A DNA stretch of 64,000 bases from Rachycentron canadum (GCA_038496675.1 CM076651.1:18605783-18669782), one strand, 5' to 3'; positions 25,416 through 38,319 are shown, counted from the stretch's first letter. Numbers and translations are program-made. The notes: generated by a model from the letters alone, not told the origin.

Positions 25416-28400
25416 ATGAGTCAAGGTAAGGAGGGGGAAACTATTTACGTCTCATATTGTAGCATGCATGCTACAATACCACTACTAATATTATGTTATA
25501 TATTATATATGTTATTAGTGGAGTGTGAAAATGCAGTTTTCTGTTACTTCACAGAGTGAGACTATTCTGAACAAGCCTCAGATTGAGAGTCAAGTGAGAA
25601 ATGTAATTAGTAAGAATGGTAACTGACATTAGATATCCCAGATCAAGAAGCAGCTGTGTATCCATGACAGAGAATGTCTTGATGATTTAGTGATTTTTCA
25701 TATGTGAAGAAGGTTTGACTAAGTGATCAAAGTCATCAAGTCGTCAGGTCAAATTCTTTGGGGCTTCAGTCTGTCCAGATTGTTACAGATTTTTTAACTA
25801 AAGAGATAAGTGTTCTGTTGCTCTGCCTCTATTGACAGTCTTGGACATTGAACGCTGTAATCTGAACATCAGGGATAACAACAGCAGCCACCACACGGAG
25901 CTGTACGGAGAGGAGCGCTTGATTGTGAGGAGGGGACAGCCCTTCATCATCATTCTACATCTGAAACATGGCAGCAAAGAGTTCAAACAGAGTGAAACTA
26001 GCTTCACACTCATCGTTGAAACTGGTATGCCTCTTATATCCCAGTTAAGATCTACTTGTGTGTGGGAAAGAACCATTTGGGAGGAGTGTGTTAGCATGCA
26101 TGAGAGCAGCGGCAGTGTGCGCACAAGGATTTGTGTGACTTTGTGATTTACTGCTTATGTCTCTGCAGGTCCGTTACCCAGGAAAGAATCAGACACAAAG
26201 GTTTTGTTCAGTCTTGCTAACTCCACCGTGGACACTGAATGGAGCGCATGTGCTGATTCCACTGGAAACACAGTGTCTGTGTCCATCAATTCCTCCCCCA
26301 ATAGCCCCATAGGAGTTTATTCTCTGACTCTGGACCAGGAAGGGCAGAGAACCAAGTTAGGGCAGTTCATCCTGCTGTTTAATGCTTGGTGCCCCAGTAA
26401 GTACATAAAGAATTGATTTGTGTTTTGTTGTGATCCTCCTGTAATGTGTACTTCTGTCTAATGATCCTTGTGTTTACATTGTTTTATAACTGAAGTTACT
26501 TATAAAACTAATTTATTGAATTTATTGAACACTTAGCACTTAGCACACCTGTTAACAGTGTTATATTGAGATGGTAATATCATGTGCTGTCATGCTGGTC
26601 TGGATGTTTGGGTTTCTTGTCTGTACTAACTCACAGGAGATGCTGTTTACATGAGCAGTGAGACAAAGAAGCAGGAGTATGTTTTGTCACAACATGGGCA
26701 GATCTACAGGGGAACATATAAACGCATCAAAGGGACACCCTGGAACTTTGGACAGGTACACACAGTGTCAAAAATGATCCTCTATTTTGCAATTAGCATG
26801 CATCTTAACTATGACTGAAAAGAGCAATAAGCGTAAAAGTTGCATTTAATAATCAGGTTCATGAAATAAAAATATAATGTGAGAAAATCTTTTTATGCTG
26901 CTCAGTATTATCCATCTTCTGCAGTTTGAACCAGGAATCCTGGATATCTGTCTAAAGATCCTGGATGAAAACCCCAAATTTGTGTCTGATGCTGACAAGG
27001 ACTGCTCAGCCAGGAGAAATCCTGTATATGTGACCAGAGTGCTGAGTGCTATGGTAAGTGTCCAGGCTTTGGTAAGAGCTGAAACCAGCCCGTGAATAGC
27101 TGTAGTTTTAGCTCTACAGCCAGAGATTACCATGGTGCACGAGAAAACTATCTATCTTTGCTACTTTATATTCAAAGTGTTTTATGGCCCTGCAGGGCAA
27201 CCTCTCCCCTGCTTTTTTTTCTTTTGCCCTGGCAACATTTGTCATGTAAATCAGCAGCAAAGAAAGGATGTATGAATCCGAGCAGGAGGCAAAGAGAAGT
27301 TTGATAACAACCAAATAAAGTCTGTCTGCATTTATTCCTGCGGCAAGTCACTAGCTAAATAGCTAAATAAAAAATCCAAAGCAATTTTTACTGGGTGTTA
27401 CCAATCAGTATCTGTTACTACACCAGCATTGTGCATTTCCATTGTGCATCAAAAATTGACTTGTAAGAAACCTTAATTGTAAGAAGTGATTCTGAAGTCA
27501 CACATTTAATGTCTAGAGTGTCCTGTGTGATTCATCAGTACTAATCCACATACTTAAAAGCAAAAACACTTGCTTAACACATCATGGTCTTACATGCAAT
27601 GGTCAGACAGAGCTCTGACATGTGATGCTGATGGATGTCTGAAGAAAATCAGGTCTGAAATAAGGATAATGAGCTCATAAGAGATCTTGAAGCTTATTAT
27701 AAGGGAATACTACTCTCAAAATTTTGCACTGGATTTTTTTTTCTAGATATTTTTGAATCTGGTCAAACTCAGGTCTGACTTTGCAAGCTTTGTTGTTAGC
27801 TTATTGTCCCAAATAAGCTAGTGTTGTTGTCAAAAGAGAAGAAATAGAATAGAAATCATGGCAGAGATTTTTGCAGTAAAAGAACTCTGAACACTTGCTT
27901 ATTAACCTTTATACACATAGAAAAATGTGAACACTACTTAACAATGAAATATGGCAAGTGACAATGTTCAGGCTTATATTCTTGCTTTTACAGCCATGAC
28001 CGTTGTTTACTTATGATCCTCCTCTTATCAGTTTATGTTTGCATATCTCCCCTCTGTCTGCGCCCACAGATCAACAGTGATGACGACAGGGGTGTGTTGG
28101 TGGGAGAGTGGACAGAGTTTTCAGGTGGGGTTCACCCAGGAGTGTGGATCGGCAGCGGGGACATTCTGCGCCAGTGGGCAGAAAGTGGCCCTGTCCGCTA
28201 TGGCCAGTGTTGGGTCTTTGCTGCTGTGGCCTGCACAGGTTGGAGCACATGTGTGCACATGAGTGCATGAGAGTCTTTTTATCACAAACCTAAGTTTAGA
28301 ATTTAATCCCATGGCTTTGTCTCCATCTATGTCTACATTTTATATGATGTCATTACTACTAATCTTTCATTACCAGTTTTATCTGAAGCACATGCTTTAG

Positions 28401-28643
28401 TAGAGTGGTGTGGTGAAGTGTTGCTCTCCTCGCTCCTTCAGTGTCCCGAAGCCTGGGCATCCCATGTCGAGTGGTTACTAACTTTGGATCAGCTCATGAT
28501 AGTGACGCTAACCTGGTGATAGAAAACCTGTATGATGAGGATGGTGAAAGAATTTCTGATGGTGATTCAATATGGTGAGTCCGTGGTAGGGATCAGGCTG
28601 ACGCTGGCATCATTTATACACTCTCTCTCTCTGTCTCTCTCTG

Positions 28644-28686
<43 letters not shown>

Positions 28687-31600
28687 ATAGCTTCTATTAT
28701 TCCTTGAATGAAACATAAAACAGATTGAAGCAAAATGGCCACATTATCTCCCTTTACGCTACACACTTTCCCAGGAATTTCCATGTTTGGGTGGATAGCT
28801 GGATGACTCGTCCAGACCTGGGTTCAGTGTATGATGGGTGGCAAGCCAGCGACCCAACCCCACAGGAGACAAGTGATGGTGATAAAAAGATAACTCTAAC
28901 TGTAACTGCATAACACCTGCTACAATGATGCGTCATAATGGGTTGCACACCATTTCACCATGGTGGTTAGTCTCAGTGTAAATATCACAGGTTTAGTGTA
29001 CGGTTGTGACCTATAGCAAATATGTGCCAGCTTGCGTCTCATCTCGATAATGGCCTCCTTGACACAGTAAAAAAAAAGTTTGGCAGTTTTATTTTTACTA
29101 ATGCACATAATGTGATATATGTAAAGCTCCGTTATGTGTCAGACATATGCAAATAATATAACTTTGTAGGGGTGTTTTCATTTTGTATTTTTAAAACAAC
29201 ACGCATCAGCAAAAATATTGAGGATTTGTAGCATTTTTTTTTTTTTTTTTTTATGATTTAAATATGATAAATGTGAGGGTTGCATGTCTGTAGCCTTCTG
29301 ACATTTACTCCTTTTCAGATGTTTTCTGTTGTGGACCAGCTTCACTGATGGCCATCAAGGAAGGAGAGCTGACCAAGAAGTACGATGCTCCTTTCATTTT
29401 TGCTGAGGTGAGTTTTATTATAATGTACAAAAAAAATGAACATAGTTTGTATTTCATTATGATAGCAATAATTTTTTAGTCAGAATCTGAGTTAGTGGTC
29501 AAAAATTTTGATATGAAATGATCCCAGCTAACCTACCAAACAATAAACCCTAACTCTTACCCTTTAAGAAATAGTATATATGTATGTGTATAAACATATC
29601 TCTGTATGTAGTGCTAGCTCATGTTATTTCATGTTGTGCATGGTGACAGGTTAATGCAGATGTTGTGGACCTGGTACGCCTGTCAAATGGACAGTTTGTC
29701 AAGTTTAGTGGGTCAACTAAGTCTGTTGGACGCTTCATCAGCACCAAAGCTGTGGGATCAGATAAGAGACACGACATCACGTACAAGTACAAGTATCCAG
29801 AAGGTACTGCAGAGTTACATGTGCACAGACACGCATGTTACATACTGTGCATGCAAACATTCTGACACTACAGGTAAGTAGGTAACACAAATTTTGAGAA
29901 TGCAGTCACATAAGACCCATATCTGGTTAAATATTATAGTATATCATAATATTGAAGGGGCTTTGTGTTTGCACTGTTTAGGAGCTTAAGTATGAATTTA
30001 ATGGTTTTCAGGTTCCAAGGAAGAAAGACAAGTGTATGAGAAGGCCCAGCACCACAACAAGCTACAGCAGCGAGGGGAAGAGCCAGGGCTCCATGTCAAG
30101 GTTTGTTCAACAGTTTTGTTTTCATTTATCTTTTAATTTTTACAGTTTATACATCCATAAAATGATCTTGAGATGTTTACTGCACACAACATAAACATAA
30201 AGAGGCCACATCATCTTCACCGAAATTGTAGTTTAATTTGTTTAAAAAAATGAAATAAATGAATAAATAAAAACTGAAAAAACAGAAAAAGTGTTTACTA
30301 TCTCTCAGCAATAATAGCAATATATACAAACAGACAAACACAAGACAGAGGAAAAGCAATCACAAGGTGAAAATAATCAGTATGCGTGTGAAAGACATAC
30401 AGCACAGAATTGGCACTCAACTACTGTGCATTTGTGAATTGTGCACATCAAAGATAAGTTTCCTTACATGTCCACTGCTGTGAAATTTGTGGCATTGAAA
30501 TGTATTCCACCATAATAATTATTTGGGCCATTATTAGTTTTAATTACATGTAAGTCAAAATTATTTTTACAAAATATTTAGCTGCTAATTAGTACAAAAG
30601 TGTAAACTATATAAACATGTTTTTTTATTTATTTATTTATTTAAAAAAATTGAAATCAGCAATTTATGATTCACCTTATAATTCTCATTTAAGATCAAGC
30701 TTTCTGACAACATGATCGTGGGCTCAGATTTTGAGGTGTACGCCGTCCTCAAAAACAACCACATGGAGACAAAAACCTGCACCTTCCTGTTCTTTGCCAA
30801 AGCCGTTGGCTACAATGGGAAACTAGGAGAGAGCTGTGGATTCACCTCAGACAAAGTGGAGCTGCCCTCTGGAGAAGGTTTGATCTGATCTTAGTGCAAA
30901 CATTTTACATCACATTCTCTTAACTGTGAATTTAATCATCTCTCATGCCTCATTGCAAAGTCTTTAAAATATCAATGCCTGAAAAACACTTTAGATTAGC
31001 AATCCAGATGTACCACAGAAATGTGATTCGACCCTGGTTCACAGATTGTCAAAAAGTGAAATGAAATAGCACTGACATTGTTGTAATAACACATTTAATT
31101 TGTTTTTGCAGAAAGGCGTGTGTCCCTCAAACTTGAGTATAACAACTATGGATCAGTGATCACCTCAGACAGACTGATTCAGCTGTCAGCCATCACCATC
31201 GACAAGCAGACCATTGACTATCATAAGGCTGAGAAGACCATTGTGCTAGATGAGCCAGACATAAAGATCAAGGTATGGATGGATGGATGGATGGATGGAT
31301 GGATGGATGGATGGATGGATGNNNNNNNNNNNNNNNNNNNNNNNNNNNNNNNNNNNNNNNNNNNNNNNNNNNNNNNNNNNNNNNNNNNNNNNNNNNNNNN
31401 NNNNNNNNNNNNNNNNNNNNNNNNNNNNNNNNNNNNNNNNNNNNNNNNNNNNNNNNNNNNNNNNNNNNNNNNNNNNNNNNNNNNNNNNNNNNNNNNNNNN
31501 NNNNNNNNNNNNNNNNNNNNNNNNNNNNNNNNNNNNNNNNNNNNNNNNNNNNNNNNNNNNNNNNNNNNNNNNNNNNNNNNNNNNNNNNNNNNNNNNNNNN

Positions 31601-33211
31601 NNNNNNNNNNNNNNNNNNNNNNNNNNNNNNNNNNNNNNNNNNNNNNNNNNNNNNNNNNNNNNNNNNNNNNNNNNNNNNNNNNNNNNNNNNNNNNNNNNNN
31701 NNNNNNNNNNNNNNNNNNNNNNNNNNNNNNNNNNNNNNNNNNNNNNNNNNNNNNNNNNNNNNNNNNNNNNNNNNNNNNNNNNNNNNNNNNNNNNNNNNNN
31801 NNNNNNNNNNNNNNNNNNNNNGGATGGATGGATGGATGGATGGATGGATGGATGGATGGATGGATGGAGAAGCAATAACAGAGGTCTCTAGTGCTGTCCT
31901 TTAGAAAAACACATTATGGAATTAATCAATAAATTGTTCTCATTAATTATTTACATCATTATCACCAAAACATTACCAGGACATGAGTATGGGTATATAT
32001 TTAGACTTTACTCAGCATATTAGAATGACTTTTAAGACAATAATAGTAAGTAAAATCCCAAAGTCCATGTCCATGTCCATATCTGTATCAATCGCGTGCC
32101 CCCTTTCTGTAAATCAAATATAAGTGATATAAAGTAATGTAATTGCACAGAAGCATGTATAATTCACCTAAAATAGACAGTCATTGTTAAGAGGTGATAG
32201 TTGCTTGATAGAGGCTTAAGTCAGTGTGCTATAGGGTTTCTCAATAAAAACTACCCACTGGCCCAAACAATATTTGAGGTTTTGCTGATTCGCAGAGTGG
32301 GGCTCACTCTAATATACAAATAGAACTTTATTAATACTTAAAGCCTCAGATCTCTCAGAGTTGACTTAAGTGTCAGATTAATCCTATTTTGTACTTTTTT
32401 TTATTTTCCCCTGTAGTGTAGTGACATTTTGTTCTTTATTCAGTTGCAAACTTTAGTTCTGGCCTTTTTGTTAGGTCATTGTCATTTAGCTGTTACATCA
32501 AGATTTGTTGTTCCCACACATCATGACATGATAAACTGCAGCTGGTGGGAGAAGCCAGGGTGAACCAGCATGTGACAGCGGAGATGACCTTGTTGAACCC
32601 TTTACCAGAGGCACTGCAGGACTGCAGCTTCACGATAGAGGGGGTCGGCCTCACGGATGGAAAACCCATCACAGCAAAGTATGTCGGCAGATTCATGCTT
32701 CATGATTATTTCTATGCAATTTTTCCATTTTCAACTTTATGGTTTTACTTGTGTCACCCCATTCCCATTACAGTTAATTCACAGTTTGATGTTCAAGAAG
32801 GTGTTTAACTGTGACTGACAGTGATGAAGTTTAGAGCCAAAGCCTACAAAATGTCAAATCTCCCTGCAGCTGATACACAAATCCTATTCCTGTAATAAAA
32901 ACATGTCACTTAAAGCTCAAAGTAAAAGATACTGTTCTGTAATATGATAATATACCAAATGCCCAGTATCTGTTTCTGAGCTGCGTGCATAAGAATTGAG
33001 TTTGCGTAACACAGAAACCAAAGTTTTAAAGATTATGCTCATTGCTGCACATGATTCTTACAGGATTGGAGATGTGGGCCCACACCAGGAAGCTGAAGCC
33101 AGTGTTGAGTTCAGCCCCACCAGCACTGGCTCCAGTGTGCTGCTGGTGAACTTTGATAGTGACAAACTGAGGAACATCAAGACCTTCATCAATGTTGTTG
33201 TGAACGACTGA
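25416..33211 (+). CDS. tgm2: Protein-glutamine gamma-glutamyltransferase, TGM2 type
   Basis: A Ca-dependent transglutaminase forming gamma-glutamyl-epsilon-lysine crosslinks. Fifteen coding exons: 25416-25425, 25839-26024, 26169-26396, 26637-26755, 26925-27053, 28070-28238, 28442-28574, 28775-28878, 29319-29407, 29650-29803, 30012-30100, 30694-30877, 31112-31272, 32542-32678, 33064-33211. Phases agree, giving 679 residues against 687 in human TGM2. Order: N-terminal beta-sandwich (1-135), catalytic core, two C-terminal beta-barrels. Triad: Cys271 in [13 protein letters not shown], His328 in [15 protein letters not shown], Asp351 in ASDPTPQE; Trp238 sits at the oxyanion position. The vicinal CC pair (363-364) is kept, but human Cys230 is Ser227 and several GTP-binding residues differ. 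The start is short (MSQVLDIERC) with no F13A/TGM1-like extension. The rprd1b gene nearby matches the human TGM2-RPRD1B neighbourhood. The exact paralogue (tgm2a, tgm2b or tgm2-like) is not decided. Confidence 0.92.
28619..28684. repeat. (CT)n microsatellite in a transglutaminase intron
   Basis: Imperfect CT/CTGT dinucleotide run in the intron between the exons ending at 28574 and starting at 28775, about 90 bases before the acceptor. Confidence 0.95.
31273..31867. repeat. (GGAT)n tetranucleotide microsatellite containing an assembly gap
   Basis: GGAT repeats run from the donor of a tgm2 exon (31272) up to a 500-N gap (31322-31821) and continue to 31867 in the same unit. The repeat starts right at the splice donor (AAG|GTATGG), so the array occupies the 5' end of the intron. 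The round gap size means the true array length is unknown. Apparent GWMD/IHPS frames are artefacts. Confidence 0.97.
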
Positions 33212-33299
33212 GCCAGTGCAGAGTCTAACAGATTTATAATTTTTTTGTTTAATTGGACAACAGTTGTTAAAAGGGTTTTTTGTTTTGAGTTTTTCAGTC

Positions 33300-33415
33300 A
33301 ATGTGAGGGTCTAAGGGCAGAGGATGTTGTTACGATGCTATGTAAAGCCCTTTGAGACAAACTGTTTGTAAAAATGGGCTATACAAATAAAATTGCCTTG
33401 CCTTGCCTTGCCTTG
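33300..33415 (+). mobile_element. 3' tail of an L2-like LINE (or SINE sharing it) in the tgm2 3' UTR
   Basis: TGTAAAGCCCTTTGAGACAA, followed by a GGGCTATACAAATAAAATTG stretch and a tandem CCTTG repeat, is the typical 3' end of a common fish LINE tail ('GTAAAGCGCTTTGAGA...GCGCTATATAAATAAAATTG' plus short tandem repeats). It begins about 90 bases after the tgm2 stop codon and contains an AATAAA at 33386-33391. Confidence 0.65.
33386..33391 (+). terminator. AATAAA in the LINE tail, possible tgm2 polyadenylation signal
   Basis: This is a canonical hexamer 175 bases after the tgm2 stop. It lies in the repeat-derived tail, so the gene may use a transposon-supplied signal. Usage is inferred, not shown. 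Confidence 0.35.
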
Positions 33416-33419
33416 AAGA

Positions 33420-35260
33420 TCACAGCTTTGTAACTTTTGTAATTCACTTATTTTCAACCACATACATACATTACACAATACACATATTAGAATATACTAT
33501 AGTATTATGCTATCCAAAAGACAACTTTCTTTATGAGTGCTTTTATCTATTTAAAACAATGATCCACATCCACTAACCATTTTGTACATTAGCCTCCGTG
33601 GCAGGTTGTATTAATTTTGTCTTGATTTTTGATTTCATTTCATTTAAATGTCATCTGCTTTTGGGAAAGTGACGATACTCTGGAAAAAATCCACTTTGTG
33701 TAAGGAAATAAAATTTAGGAAATATAATTTTAAGGGTGTGTTTATTTGTGTTGTTTGTATGGGTTGTGTAGTGAGCCTTGTGTACATGCAGAATGAACAC
33801 TCTCAGTCATCTTCTGGACTGTTGAACCGAGCCCGTCTGGCCATTTTGTTGCTTTCCACGATGAGTAAATGAAATTACTGACATCTTATCATTTTAGGTT
33901 ATATATTGATCATTTTGGTCAGCAGAATGACTCAAAAAGTACAGAACCGAGGCAATCAAGGCACTGACCTTGATGGAGGGATGGGGCAACTCATTTAATT
34001 TTGTAGGCTATATGGATCATTTATTATGAATTGCTGTTTGCTGCTGTGAATAGGCCACTATAGTTCTGTTAACTCACATGTGATGTGTCTGTGTGAATAT
34101 GTGCATAGGCGAACTTCCCTAATGCCTTTTTGTTCAGATAAAGTCAATTATTGCATGTAGCTGCAAGTGGGTAGTTTTTGTGTGTAAAGCCCGTTAAATT
34201 GTCCGGGCCGAGATTTGCTTTTTGCACATATAGTGCTGTGAGCGTATTTATCTGCAAATAAGAAATAAGAAATTGCTGTGCATAAATGTAAGAAATATGT
34301 TGTATGTGGTTTAGAAGCACTGTCATCATTACACAGTTTGTCCACCAGAGAGAAAATAGATGATTAATTTACAACTGTAAATGACCCTCTCTGAATCAAA
34401 ATGTGTCTATGATTCATGTAATCAAGTGCTAAAAAAATAAGTATTGCTTTCATCCTTAAAAATCTAGTATGGGTGCACTCTATATAGCTCTGACTGAGTA
34501 GTAGTTAAATGTAGATGGTACAATGTGAGCTCATGGTCAAGGTTGGTATATTGGTTAGAACAACTGCTTCTCCCTCAGTTCCAGTTATTCCATAATTAGA
34601 GTCTTACACCAAGGACTCACACCAAGGACTGGTTTTCTGCCCTAATTAAATTCATGGATTCTCCTCGCCTGTGAGAGCATCAGCAGCAGCAGGTGAGGCT
34701 CTCTCTCACCTTCACTATCATCTGAAAAAACATCTTCAATGTAAAGTCCCTGTTTCTCTACTGTTAAACCAATTATTTATACTTTTAGGTTACTGTGCCT
34801 TTGTTAGGTTATATGTGTACAGAGCAAACAGGAAATGAGGGGAGATAACATGACATACATAAGGTTTGCCATGATATGGGCAATATCTTCAACCTACAGA
34901 CACTACAAGTTGCTGTTGCTTGCATAAACATTAATTGCAGTATAAGTTTAGTTTAGTTTAGTTAATTGCAGAATAAGTTTAGTACAACTATAAGTCTATT
35001 TGATTTTTTGTGGATCAGTGGACTCGACAATGTTTGGAGCCACCCATTGTTTGTCTTGCATATTACACGTAACTAGAAATGTAGTTGTCAAGTAATGTCA
35101 AGTTTCATGCGTCTCTTCTTCTCTGTGGAGAGTTGCTTCTGTTTTTTCCCCTCAACATTCAGCGTGGAGGTCAGATGTTATGGGGGTTTGTAACTGGTTG
35201 AGCAGAAAGTTGGCAAGTTATCATACAAACTGAAAATAGCAATGCTGTAGTTTGATGCTT
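33420..35260. other. Intergenic region between tgm2 and klhl10
   Basis: This is the convergent interval between the 3' ends of tgm2 (+) and klhl10 (-). It is AT-rich with only short open frames. A small local duplication of TTTAGTTTAGTT occurs near 34947-34985. Nothing else recognised. Confidence 0.7.
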
Positions 35261-35262
35261 AG

Positions 35263-35285
35263 ATTTATTTATTTATTTATTTATA
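35263..35285 (-). terminator. Tandem AATAAA signals of klhl10
   Basis: A (TTTA)n run on the + strand reads as overlapping AATAAA hexamers on the klhl10 strand, starting about 20 bases after its stop codon at 35304-35306. If used, the 3' UTR would be very short. The same tract is also a small microsatellite. Confidence 0.5.
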
Positions 35286-35303
35286 GTCATAGATAGTCCT
35301 TCA

Positions 35304-38203
35304 TCACTCCATTTCATCCTCCTCAATGGAGAATGGCAGGGAATAATAAGTGGCAGAATATTCAGCCATGTTGTTGAGTTCGTAGGCCACGCAGCAGCTC
35401 AGGGCGCTGCGGGAGATCGTCATATCACAGACATCAGACCATTCACCAGTTTGAATATCAAAGCACTCGACGTCAGGGATGGTGCTTAAGCCATCAAAAC
35501 CCCCGACTACAAAGAGGCAATCACTGATCACTGAGATGCCAAAGTTGCTGCGGGGGCACAGCATTTGTGGCACACTGTGCCAGGTGTCAGTATTGGGGTT
35601 GTAGGCCTCAGCAGTACGCAGACGGTTGACTCCGTTGAAACCACCAACCTACACAAAGGAAGGTGAATTGCTTGGTTTAGAATAAATAAAATAGTAAATG
35701 TCTGTTCCAATTTCCAAAACGCAAGTTTACAAATTCAATTATCTTGTCTGGTCTGGCCAACACTGCAGAACACAAAGATGTTCAGTTTACTATCATCAAA
35801 AACAAAGAAAGGCAACAACTATTCACACATGAGCAACTAGAACAACTATTTTTTTTCTTTTTCGCTTGAAAAATTGCTCAAACAATAACTTGACAATCCA
35901 AATGGTTTAGCAACAAACTTCCATCATGGTGAGGAAGTACAAAACACTGATTTTAATGAAGACTAATATCACCTCTACATGAAAACTCTTGTGATGTGCT
36001 TACTGCAAAGACGTGACCTGCATAGGCCATGACCCCTACTCCACTGCGCCTGTAGCCCATGGAGGCGATCAGTGTCCACTGGTTGGTCTCTGGGTTGTAA
36101 CACTCAGCCGTTGACAGGCACTCATTCCCATTGAAGCCACCACAAATGTAGATCTGTAAGGAATTAAAGAGGTAATAAGTAGTGGTGGTGGTTTTATTTA
36201 CTAATATTTGTTCAATGCAACTTTATATTTTTCTTGAGGCAAGCCCACATGCACATAGTCAAAGGAGAAATGTGTAACTTCTGTGCTCTCCCTGCCCTAA
36301 CACAGATTCAGTTATTCTCAGCTGCCCACCTTGCCATGCAGAGTTGTGCAATTGGCATCACTCCTCTGCTCGTGCATGGACGCAATTAACGTCCACTGAT
36401 TGGTTCTTGGTTGATAGCGCTCTGCCGTTTCGAGCCGATCGTGTCCATCAAAACCACCCATGGCGTAGATGTACCCATCCATCACGGTCACACTGACGTA
36501 GCAGCGCCTGGAATGCATTGGTGCCACCTCTTGCCAGGTGTGTGTGTCCAGATCAAACCTGTGCATAGTGTTGAACTGTTCAGCTCCATCAAAGCCACCA
36601 ACACAGTAAACTGATCCATTGAGGAACGCTGTGCCGTGGTAGGCCACTGGAGCCTCCTCCTCATCAATTATTCTGACCCAGCACTTTGCACAGACATCAT
36701 ATGTCTCAATGCCATTGGTGGGATTGCCACCACTCCAGCCTCCAATGGCCAGAAGTATTGCAGAGGGCAGGCGTGGACGGGCCAGAGAATGAGAGGAAAG
36801 TGAGTTGGAGAACCTCCCTGTTCTAATATCGAGCATGGCATCCACGGTCTTGAGGAGAATCCGTCGACACTCTTCACTTGCCTTCACCACCTCATTGTCC
36901 TTCACACTCTCCAGGATGTATTCTGGACTCATCAAAGCCAGTCTGACCTGCACAGAGACATGAAGACAAATAAAGCATGAATAATACTTTAAATTATCAT
37001 AGATACCATACAGTATTTATTTATTTTTTTAATCCTAGAATAGTCAGATGATGAAAGGGTTCATACAGAGCTCAGATAGATCAACATCTCTCCTCCCCAT
37101 AATACACTGTCGTTAGCTCTTATTTTGTCTTGACCTCTGGCCTTGATCTTAAACTTGTTGACTTTGAGCTGACACAGACTTTACAAAGGGAATTTTATAT
37201 TCAGGATGTAAACCATGTTCAAGTGAATGTAGTGGTGGTTCACCCCTCATTTACCTTGGACAAAAGCAGAGGCATGAATTCTCTGCGTTGCTCAGGTGTG
37301 TTGGCGATCCAGCGGAGGATTGCTTCAAACACCATCTTCTCCTTCTTCACATTGAGTTGGTCGTGTTCAATGATTTTAGCAAGTTCCTGTGCAGACAGCA
37401 GCAGGAATTCCCCAGAGGTCACAGCAACCTCCTCAAAGTGATTGAGAATGAAGAGGAAGGCCTTGTGCTTCAGTTCAGGGTAGTAATAGAGGTCTGTGAA
37501 CCACCAGATGCTGATGCAGTTCTGTGGGGCCAGCTGCTCCTCCAGGATGTGACTGCAGGCTTCTATGATGCCCATTACATTGAACCGATCAGCTGCTATA
37601 AAAACCTCTTGTATATTCTCTTGTGTCACAGGAACAAAGCCGGTGTAGGCAAACTCAATGATGAGCCTCATCATGTCAGGTGACACATTGGGAATGTCAA
37701 AGACCCGACTGTCTGGGGTTGACCAGTGGGTAAAGAGGGCTCTGTGGGCCAACAAGGAGACAAAACAAGGAAGTGAAAATAAGGTGCTCCACACGTTCCT
37801 GTCATATTCACACATCACAAAATAACAGCTGAAATATAAAGTTCCTGTTGTTTCAGAGTAGTTTCAGAACTGCTGTTATCAATGCCAAACAGAAAACAGG
37901 TGTAAGTTGATCAAAGCTCCTTTCAGCCACTGAACAAACTTGAGGCTTAATTAAAATCTACTTCAGGTGCCAGAAGTGATAAAGATGATGTTTGTAATAT
38001 GTCGATCTGTTCTTTGCTTATTTGAAAAGGTATAGAGCACCACCACCACCCCACCCCACCCCCCCAGCTCACCTGAAGTATGGGCTGCAGTTACACAGGA
38101 TGAGCTTGTGTACTTGAAATTCAATGCCGTCCACTCTGATCACCACGTCACAAAGCTGTTGCTCCAGACGGAGCTCATTATACACCGAGCTGTTCTCACT
38201 CAT
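35304..38203 (-). CDS. klhl10: Kelch-like protein 10, BTB-BACK-Kelch CUL3 substrate adaptor
   Basis: KLHL10 joins substrates to CUL3-RBX1 ubiquitin ligase and in mammals is needed in late spermatids (family knowledge). Five coding exons on the minus strand: 38203-38073, 37741-37255, 36947-36330, 36153-36004, 35648-35304. Phases agree, giving 576 residues against 608 in human. Order: BTB (about 8-115; [30 protein letters not shown]), BACK (about 120-225; [17 protein letters not shown]), then six Kelch blades (about 285-560) with repeated GGFDG/GGFNG and the phrase [12 protein letters not shown]. The C-terminal SRSALSCCV is KLHL10-like, but the tail is shorter than in mammals and acidic. The start ATG at 38203 directly precedes the BTB domain. 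A palindromic CRE lies 106 bases upstream. KLHL2/3-type paralogues fit less well. Confidence 0.92.
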
Positions 38204-38308
38204 CTTCGCTCTTCAAAGTGCCACCTGTGTGTCTCCAGGTGCAGGTTTTATCTCCAGACCCTCAGCAGGTTTGTGTGAGAGACAGTGTGGACTCAGAATG
38301 GATCATTA

Positions 38309-38316
38309 TGACGTCA
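38309..38316. promoter_or_regulatory. Palindromic CRE (TGACGTCA) upstream of klhl10
   Basis: Perfect 8-base CRE half-site palindrome located 106 bases upstream of the klhl10 initiator ATG. CREB/CREM-family factors bind this site; CREM drives many haploid spermatid genes in mammals, which fits the known KLHL10 expression. Function here is inference. Confidence 0.55.
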
Positions 38317-38319
38317 TCA

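Noticed and set aside
31120..31904. Long GWMD-repeat and IHPS-repeat open frames on both strands
   Set aside because: Products of the (GGAT)n microsatellite and N gap; only 31112-31272 is a real exon there.
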